In this document: positions 29,359 to 32,759 of the stretch, piece after piece
Numbering within the stretch: position 1 is the first letter of the stretch
Layout of the letters: each line of letters starts with the position of its first letter
IMG/VR virus record: IMGVR_UViG_3300010883_000008
Location: 66,668-99,426 of that record
Length of the DNA: 32,759 nucleotides
Reading direction: 5' to 3' (one strand)
Source: a virus
Program-made: the position numbers and the translations under genes
Notes under the pieces: model-generated
The model's database searches: none
What the model was told of the DNA's origin: nothing
The model's input: only the letters and a program-made list of their open reading frames with translations

Positions 29359-29973
29359 CTAAAACTGAAAGTTGAATTTCTCGATGATAGGAAGGTTCAG
29401 GTTATATACCCGCTCAATCTCGCGGGGGCTACGAAACCAGTCTTGTCGATGTTGCTTACGTCGACCCGCCTTGTCATGAATTAGATCAGGCAGATCCACA
29501 CCCAACCTCGTACTGAGAGATTTGAGGTCTTCTGTTAAGTTATCAAATCTTATATACGTGTCCGCATAGGGTAACCCTGAAAGGAAGGTGTACGGAAGGT
29601 TGGAGTATTTTAGACAGATGCTACGGAGAGCTTTGGGAGATTTTTGAGTACCCGGTTTCCCAGTGTCTTTGGACAGAAACCAGAAATACAGAGACACACA
29701 AACGTCCCAAGGGTTCCTAACGAGGGTAAACTTGTGGTAAGATTTCCAGGCTTGCGGGAACCATCGCTTTATGTGGTAAGCCGTAGCGTGAGGGGGGCAG
29801 CCTGATATGTAACCTACTGAAGGTAGCTGAAGGGGTCCCGTAGGTCGGTACAGACGAAGAGACGTAGCTACATCGCGAGGGCCTAAGATTTGCCGCAATG
29901 CGAACTCAATCGAGGACGAGGCGACCTTTTTAGGTCGGATAAAGATAAACCGGTGCTTATGTGATATGATCAA
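29359..29973 (-). CDS. Sulfotransferase-family protein
   Basis: 204 residues from TTG 29973 with AAGG upstream. A GTG at 30033 would put the coding start through a terminator-like hairpin, so I reject it. ISHKHRFIFIRPKKVASSSIEFAL resembles the PAPS-binding region (PK.ASSS), and YHKFTLVRNPWDVCVSLYFWF is the classical R.P...S. motif. Sulfation of a surface sugar is the likely role. A promoter (30045-30073) and hairpin (29985-30020) upstream suggest attenuation. Confidence 0.72.
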   Translation of the reverse strand: MIISHKHRFIFIRPKKVASSSIEFALRQILGPRDVATSLRLYRPTGPLQLPSVGYISGCPPHATAYHIKRWFPQAWKSYHKFTLVRNPWDVCVSLYFWFLSKDTGKPGTQKSPKALRSICLKYSNLPYTFLSGLPYADTYIRFDNLTEDLKSLSTRLGVDLPDLIHDKAGRRKQHRQDWFRSPREIERVYNLNLPIIEKFNFQF

Positions 29974-29984
29974 AATTCCAACCT

Positions 29985-30020
29985 TAAAAATCCCCCGACA
30001 GTCCGAGAACTGCCCGGGGG
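29985..30020 (-). terminator. Terminator-like hairpin between promoter and sulfotransferase (attenuator?)
   Basis: Minus strand CCCCCGGGCAGT, loop TCTCGG, ACTGTCGGGGG, followed by ATTTTT. The stem starts about 18 nt after the expected start point of the promoter at 30045-30073, so most transcripts could end here. Confidence 0.75.
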
Positions 30021-30044
30021 AGAAACCCACCAAGGTTAGCCCTT

Positions 30045-30073
30045 AGTATAACGCACTAAGTCCAACCTGTCAA
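30045..30073 (-). promoter_or_regulatory. Sigma-70 promoter upstream of the attenuator-like hairpin
   Basis: Minus strand TTGACA, 17-bp spacer, TATACT. Located just after the small zinc-ribbon gene. Confidence 0.75.
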
Positions 30074-30078
30074 TAGAA

Positions 30079-30219
30079 TTAACTATCGTCGATAGTCACG
30101 TCTTCGACGTATTCAACCCGTTCTTCGAGCGGGGCGTCTGATACAGTTCGAGTACGAGATTCGTACTTGGTCGCACAGTTACAAGTCGTACACTTCACAA
30201 CAGTCCACTTAGTAGCCAT
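30079..30219 (-). CDS. Very small zinc-ribbon-like protein (46 aa)
   Basis: 46 residues: MATKWTVVKCTTCNCATKY, then an acidic end (EERVEYVEDVTIDDS). The C-x2-C-x-C group could bind zinc. AAGGAGG lies 7 nt before ATG 30219, a strong ribosome binding site, which supports a real gene despite its size. Function unknown. Confidence 0.7.
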   Translation of the reverse strand: MATKWTVVKCTTCNCATKYESRTRTVSDAPLEERVEYVEDVTIDDS

Positions 30220-30263
30220 GACAGCCTCCTTGTAGGGTTAGAGAAGACTGCATTGTAGCTGAG

Positions 30264-30545
30264 TTAGTGTACTCCGTCAAGTTTTAGAGCGTACTCAAGA
30301 AGGACTTTGGTTACTAACGTGTTCAGGGACACTTCCTGATCCCTAGCGGCGATCACGAGCGATTCTTTGAGGTGTTTCGGGATGCGGGGAGTAATCATCG
30401 CATGATCTTTGGGGATGAAACTTTTACGTTTCTTCACAGAGGGAGCGGGTGGTGGTGGTGTGATTCCCATCTCTTGCGTTAAAGGGTCCGTCTTATTGGC
30501 GTTAAGTACTTTGGTGATAGCTCCGAAGGTTTTGTCGAAAGCCAT
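30264..30545 (-). CDS. Ribbon-helix-helix (Arc/HicB-like) DNA-binding protein
   Basis: 93 residues. The N-terminal half is Pro/Lys-rich. PRIPKHLKESLVIAARDQEV, then SLNTLVTKVLLEYAL at about 53-86 matches the RHH fold (beta strand, helix, helix, with SLN at the turn). RHH dimers bind short palindromic operators. AAAGGAGA precedes the ATG. Two dyads lie just upstream: TTACCCGGGGGTAA (30558-30571) and the dispersed palindrome (30576-30592). It is the best candidate in the window for the protein that reads those sites, with autoregulation likely. This link is inferred. Confidence 0.7.
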   Translation of the reverse strand: MAFDKTFGAITKVLNANKTDPLTQEMGITPPPPAPSVKKRKSFIPKDHAMITPRIPKHLKESLVIAARDQEVSLNTLVTKVLLEYALKLDGVH

Positions 30546-30557
30546 GGTGTTCTCCTT

Positions 30558-30571
30558 TTACCCGGGGGTAA
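30558..30571. promoter_or_regulatory. Dyad TTACCCGGGGGTAA (operator candidate, copy 1)
   Basis: Near-perfect 14-bp inverted repeat upstream of the RHH gene. Its exact reverse complement occurs at 30902-30915. Confidence 0.6.
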
Positions 30572-30575
30572 ATTT

Positions 30576-30592
30576 GTGCAATCGAGTTGCAC
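30576..30592. repeat. Dispersed palindrome copy, 17 bp
   Basis: GTGCAATCGAGTTGCAC with a 5-bp centre. It overlaps the last base of the stop codon of the 30592-30855 gene and lies 30 bp upstream of the RHH gene start. Confidence 0.85.
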
Positions 30593-30855
30593 TAGTGATG
30601 AATTTCTCTAATAAACTGATCTACCCATTTGGTGATGGTGTCCCGAACGATGGTCGTGCTGGGCGGGTCCTGATGTTTACGGGAGGACTTGGAGTGGTAG
30701 ATCTTACGGTGTATGAACTCGGCTAGATATAGCTCGATTTCGCCATCGGTTACTTTGGCGGAAGCCTGAACTTCTCTGGCAACGTAATCATAGCAAGTCT
30801 GGTAGTTGAGTTCAAACTTGTCGGATTTGGTAGGCTTGGCAGGATCAGTGGTCAT
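30592..30855 (-). CDS. Hypothetical protein
   Basis: 87 residues from ATG 30855; a GTG at 30879 lacks a ribosome binding site. Helical, with EIELYLAEFIHRKIYHSKSS, then TIVRDTITKWVDQFIREI. No motif recognised. Flanked by the two TTACCC dyads. Confidence 0.6.
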   Translation of the reverse strand: MTTDPAKPTKSDKFELNYQTCYDYVAREVQASAKVTDGEIELYLAEFIHRKIYHSKSSRKHQDPPSTTIVRDTITKWVDQFIREIHH

Positions 30856-30901
30856 GTTGGACTTTCTGAGCGTAAGCACGCGAGGTTAAGGAATGGAACT
30901 T

Positions 30902-30915
30902 TTACCCCCGGGTAA
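30902..30915. promoter_or_regulatory. Dyad TTACCCCCGGGTAA (operator candidate, copy 2)
   Basis: Exact reverse complement of copy 1; includes the stop codon of the 30902-31246 gene and lies about 47 bp upstream of ATG 30855. Confidence 0.6.
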
Positions 30916-31246
30916 CTTTCTCGATGGATGCCAGCATCTCGGCCCCTTTGGCGTAATGCGGTGACACCCGAGGTAAGAGCCAGAGTAAGAGTTCTACTTG
31001 TATGTCGTCATGGGCATTAACGGATCTTCCGTCGTCATACCATACCATCTGTTCATGAATGACGTTTTCTACGGAGTTATTCATTACATGGATCTTTTCT
31101 TTGTCACCACGTACTTGAGCAAGGCCCGGACGTTCATTGGTTTTCTCAAAGATGTACCATTCGAGTACGTCTGGACCCATTAGCTTGTATTGTCGTAAAT
31201 TGATGTCAGACTCGCCCGGCACCAGTTGGAAGGCAGATTCTCGCAT
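30902..31246 (-). CDS. Hypothetical protein
   Basis: 114 residues, with AAGGA upstream of ATG 31246. Mixed fold; ends LLLWLLPRVSPHYAKGAEML, then SIEKVTRG. No membrane helix or recognised motif. Its stop lies in the second TTACCC dyad. Confidence 0.65.
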   Translation of the reverse strand: MRESAFQLVPGESDINLRQYKLMGPDVLEWYIFEKTNERPGLAQVRGDKEKIHVMNNSVENVIHEQMVWYDDGRSVNAHDDIQVELLLWLLPRVSPHYAKGAEMLASIEKVTRG

Positions 31247-31268
31247 GGTTATGTGTCCTTAGTTGGCC

Positions 31269-31481
31269 TTAGGATTTGATTAGTCGAGTAGCTTTGACCG
31301 CAGACCAATCGAAGGATAGTCCACTTACCCAGTTGCAGGGACATAGCCATACTTCCCCCGCAGCATCCCGACCTACCGAAGCCAGAGACGATCCCCCGCT
31401 GTTCCAGTAGATCTTGTATAGACCCGAAGGTAGCTTATCCCGGCCCCCTGTAGTGTAGGGTACTTTCACGTGTTTAGCCAT
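31269..31481 (-). CDS. Small beta-rich hypothetical protein
   Basis: 70 residues, GGGAGA 7 nt before ATG 31481. Short strands (GLYKIYWNSGG, EVWLCPCNWV, FDWSAVKATRLI) suggest a small beta domain. C-x-C at about 47-49. Function unknown. The palindrome at 31503-31519 lies 21 bp before its start. Confidence 0.68.
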   Translation of the reverse strand: MAKHVKVPYTTGGRDKLPSGLYKIYWNSGGSSLASVGRDAAGEVWLCPCNWVSGLSFDWSAVKATRLIKS

Positions 31482-31502
31482 TAGATTCTCCCGATTTTGC
31501 TA

Positions 31503-31519
31503 GTGCAATTGGGTTGCAT
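31503..31519. repeat. Dispersed palindrome copy, 17 bp, one end mismatch
   Basis: GTGCAATTGGGTTGCAT; the last base differs from consensus, and there the site overlaps the TAA stop of the small membrane protein gene. Confidence 0.8.
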
Positions 31520-31656
31520 TAAATCCAGTTACAAATTGCGTAAACTACTAGGAACGCGACACTTACGATGAACGCCGTTGAGGGAGGTATTCTGTGCATG
31601 TGCTGGTGATATACATGCAAGGGGCTCCCATAAAATCTGTGGTTGTGTTCAGTCAT
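31519..31656 (-). CDS. Small single-span membrane protein
   Basis: 45 residues from ATG 31656 with AAGGGA upstream: a His-rich N-terminal half (HVYHQHMHRIPP), then the hydrophobic helix STAFIVSVAFLVVYAICNWI. Overlaps the preceding gene by 8 nt. Longer starts are possible in the same frame but would run antiphase through the neighbour. Moderately supported. Confidence 0.5.
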   Translation of the reverse strand: MTEHNHRFYGSPLHVYHQHMHRIPPSTAFIVSVAFLVVYAICNWI

Positions 31657-31843
31657 TATCGAATATCCCTTCTGTGAAGATGATTTTAGTCCGAGCCACC
31701 AAGCCCTCAGCGGATGATTCTTGTGCTTCCCCGAGATCCCCGTGTGCATGCACCCAATATAAGGCATGACCTCCATCCCAGCAACGCCTACTCCACAGTA
31801 AAACAAATAGGGTACTTAAATGCGTAAGCACGCGGGAGTTCAT
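31649..31843 (-). CDS. Possible small hypothetical protein
   Basis: 64 residues; the second half (GHALYWVHAHGDLGEAQESS, then ARTKIIFTEGIFDND) looks like true protein sequence. The ribosome binding site at ATG 31843 is weak (GAGA) and the first 20 residues are less protein-like. The 8-nt overlap with the next gene agrees with the local style. Uncertain. Confidence 0.4.
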   Translation of the reverse strand: MNSRVLTHLSTLFVLLWSRRCWDGGHALYWVHAHGDLGEAQESSAEGLVARTKIIFTEGIFDND

Positions 31844-32129
31844 GTGTCTCGTCTTAAGTGGCGGAGGAGGCAGGAGTTAGCACATCTTGCCCGAAAGTGT
31901 TAACGTTCCCTTACATAGAGGCACGTGGGTCTATGTAGTTGCACGGCAAATTCGTGGGAATGCGTGTCTCACGTGGTGATCTTGGTGGGGGGAAATCCCG
32001 TGTGTTTGATACCCTAAAAAAATACTACCAAAAAAATAAAAATGCACAAGCCTAAGTAGTTTCGCAAAGGCGACCCAGATACCGGACATACCCCAGTTGA
32101 CCCAGAGTACCCAAAGTACCAAGCAAAAT

Positions 32130-32237
32130 GATACATATGTATCGTTTTGATACGTATCATAATGCAACACGTGTATCAAAACAATACACGTGTATCAAAA
32201 TGCAACACACGCGGCATAATGATACACGTGTATCATT
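32130..32237. repeat. Cluster of GATAC-type palindromes
   Basis: Perfect inverted repeats GATACATATGTATC (32130-32143), TGATACGTATCA (32148-32159), ATACACGTGTAT (32184-32195) and a 20-bp perfect one at 32218-32237 (AATGATACACGTGTATCATT), plus partial copies at 32168-32176 and 32240-32246. The shared half-site is GATAC. Confidence 0.88.
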
Positions 32238-32251
32238 GTGATACACAATTG

Positions 32252-32270
32252 CCCCCGTGTTAAGCGGGGG
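32252..32270. other. GC-rich hairpin CCCCCG/CGGGGG
   Basis: 6-bp stem with a 7-base loop just right of the palindrome cluster. It lacks a good T-run on either strand, so it is at best a weak terminator. Confidence 0.5.
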
Positions 32271-32282
32271 GGTTTGTGATAT

Positions 32283-32299
32283 GTGGTTAGAATAACCAC
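32283..32299. other. Hairpin at the end of the membrane-protein gene
   Basis: GTGGTTA/TAACCAC, 7-bp perfect stem, 3-base loop, spanning the stop codon at 32287. No T-run follows. Confidence 0.5.
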
Positions 32300-32613
32300 G
32301 TTAGACCGAGTAGGCAACATACACACGCAAGGCCAATTATAAGCCCCCGTGTTACGCAACCCACCAACATTGCCAAGTCCAGTGTATTGTCCGCAATATA
32401 CCCAGTTGCCCAACGTGTCATATTGTCGCGTATCGCACCGTCAAGACGTTTGAGGATGATGAGCGGGTTGTACGGTAGTTTCCCGTCCCGGTTGCGTAAG
32501 GCATCAACGTAGGTAGCCGGGGGGTATGTTTTGGAGGGTATCGTCAAAGCCAAAAACCACGTAAGGGAAACAGCCCCCGTAGCGAGTAGCACAATGAGAA
32601 GTAGGTCAGGCAT
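32287..32613 (-). CDS. Two-span membrane protein
   Basis: 108 residues, GGGGA before ATG 32613. Hydrophobic segments at about 3-24 (DLLLIVLLATGAVSLTWFLA) and 82-106 (MLVGCVTRGLIIGLACVCCL). The loop between is basic and Pro-containing. Function unknown. It is separated from the gene to its right by a long hairpin. Confidence 0.65.
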   Translation of the reverse strand: MPDLLLIVLLATGAVSLTWFLALTIPSKTYPPATYVDALRNRDGKLPYNPLIILKRLDGAIRDNMTRWATGYIADNTLDLAMLVGCVTRGLIIGLACVCCLLGLTWLF

Positions 32614-32661
32614 AATAGTCCCCGATTAAGGGTTGTGACGTTAGTAACGAAACAGAGAGAA

Positions 32662-32705
32662 GGGGGGTTGCGTTAGTGGGATTGTCCCGGTTATCGCAAC
32701 CCCCC
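32662..32705. terminator. Long stem-loop, 11-bp perfect stem
   Basis: GGGGGGTTGCG (32662-32672) pairs with CGCAACCCCCC (32695-32705); the loop has an inner stem GGGA/TCCC. On the minus strand it is followed by TTCTCTCTGTTTC, a poor T-run. Likely the transcript end of the gene stopping at 32727, or a structural element. Confidence 0.5.
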
Positions 32706-32726
32706 AAGGGAGTGTAACGTAGGGGG

Positions 32727-32759
32727 TTATTTAACCCCGGCAGCAAGTGCAGCAAGTTC
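32727..32759 (-). CDS. 3' end of a gene entering from the right edge
   Basis: Ten codons ELAALAAGVK then TAA on the minus strand, followed by the long hairpin. Too short for any assignment; the reading frame is only probable. Confidence 0.35.
   Translation of the reverse strand, partial: ELAALAAGVK

Larger units (their letters stand above)
31844..32286. other. Non-coding region with clustered palindromes
   Basis: About 440 bp without a credible gene, including A-rich tracts (about 32016-32042) and five CACGTG sites. Candidate origin or control region. See the repeat entry for 32130-32237. Confidence 0.6.

Noticed and set aside
29974-30033. GTG start for the sulfotransferase at 30033
   Set aside because: The extra codons run through a terminator-like hairpin and do not resemble the family's N-terminus.
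30870-31834. 13-mer GCGTAAGCACGCG at 30870 and 31822
   Set aside because: A few 13-base repeats are expected by chance in a window this long, and the two positions have different contexts.
31931-32179. 82-codon minus-strand frame
   Set aside because: It runs through the palindrome cluster and A-rich tracts, has no ribosome binding site and an implausible composition.
32195-32413. 72-codon minus-strand frame overlapping the membrane-protein gene
   Set aside because: Shadow of the 32287-32613 gene and the palindromes.
1-32759. CRISPR array or tRNA genes
   Set aside because: No regularly spaced direct repeats and no cloverleaf-like sequences were seen; the dispersed palindrome is spaced by kilobases.
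1-32759. Insertion sequences or integrase
   Set aside because: No transposase or recombinase motifs and no flanking target duplications found.

Overview
The window looks like part of a tailed-phage genome, probably a large one, of about 50% GC by eye. All 65 supported genes lie on the minus strand. They are packed with ATGA/TAATG or longer overlaps, many are very small, and purine-rich ribosome binding sites are common. Phage-style metabolic genes are present: a flavin-dependent thymidylate synthase, a MazG-like hydrolase, CsrA, a DnaQ-like exonuclease and a SWIM zinc finger. No capsid, tail, terminase or polymerase gene is visible, so phage origin is an inference. The promoters seen are sigma-70 type (TTGACA, 17 bp, TATAAT-like). 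Transcription runs from high to low coordinates.

Layout along transcription, right to left: (1) 32.76-31.84 kb: a gene end, a long hairpin, a two-helix membrane protein and a 440-bp non-coding stretch full of GATAC/CACGTG palindromes. (2) 31.8-24.2 kb: small phage proteins, a ribbon-helix-helix regulator, a sulfotransferase behind an attenuator-like hairpin, a deoxyribosyltransferase-like protein, a Lys-rich DNA-binding-like protein, a coiled-coil zinc-ribbon protein, a DUF3268 zinc finger and a MerR-like HTH gene behind a perfect consensus promoter. (3) 23.85-17.5 kb: a glycan module with FkbM and two other methyltransferases, CMP-nonulosonate synthetase (NeuA-like), a HAD phosphatase, a sulfotransferase-like protein, a NeuB-like synthase, two tandem GT29 sialyltransferase-like proteins and another glycan-type protein. 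(4) 17.45-14.6 kb: small membrane proteins around a papain-like (C1A) peptidase. (5) 14.5-8.0 kb: SWIM protein, exonuclease, DUF6165-like protein, coiled coils, an RNA polymerase alpha-CTD-like protein, CsrA, MazG and ThyX. (6) 8.0-0 kb: a second sugar module with a sulfotransferase-like protein, Gfo/Idh oxidoreductase, sugar cupin, two or three SDR proteins, a DegT aminotransferase and a B12-binding radical SAM enzyme cut by the left edge.

Modules 3 and 6 together read as a pathway that makes, activates, transfers and decorates (methyl, sulfate) an acidic or deoxyamino sugar. The target could be host surface glycan or the virion. The alpha-CTD-like protein, CsrA, RHH and HTH proteins are candidate regulators.

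The most striking unexplained signal is a dispersed palindrome, GTGCAA-N(3-5)-TTGCAC, in 12 copies. Six lie inside genes, all in the same codon phase. Six lie between genes, four of them directly after stop codons and one inside a predicted promoter spacer. This resembles a phage-wide operator (stoperator-like) system. I also found no GCGC tetranucleotide in the whole window, which suggests restriction avoidance.
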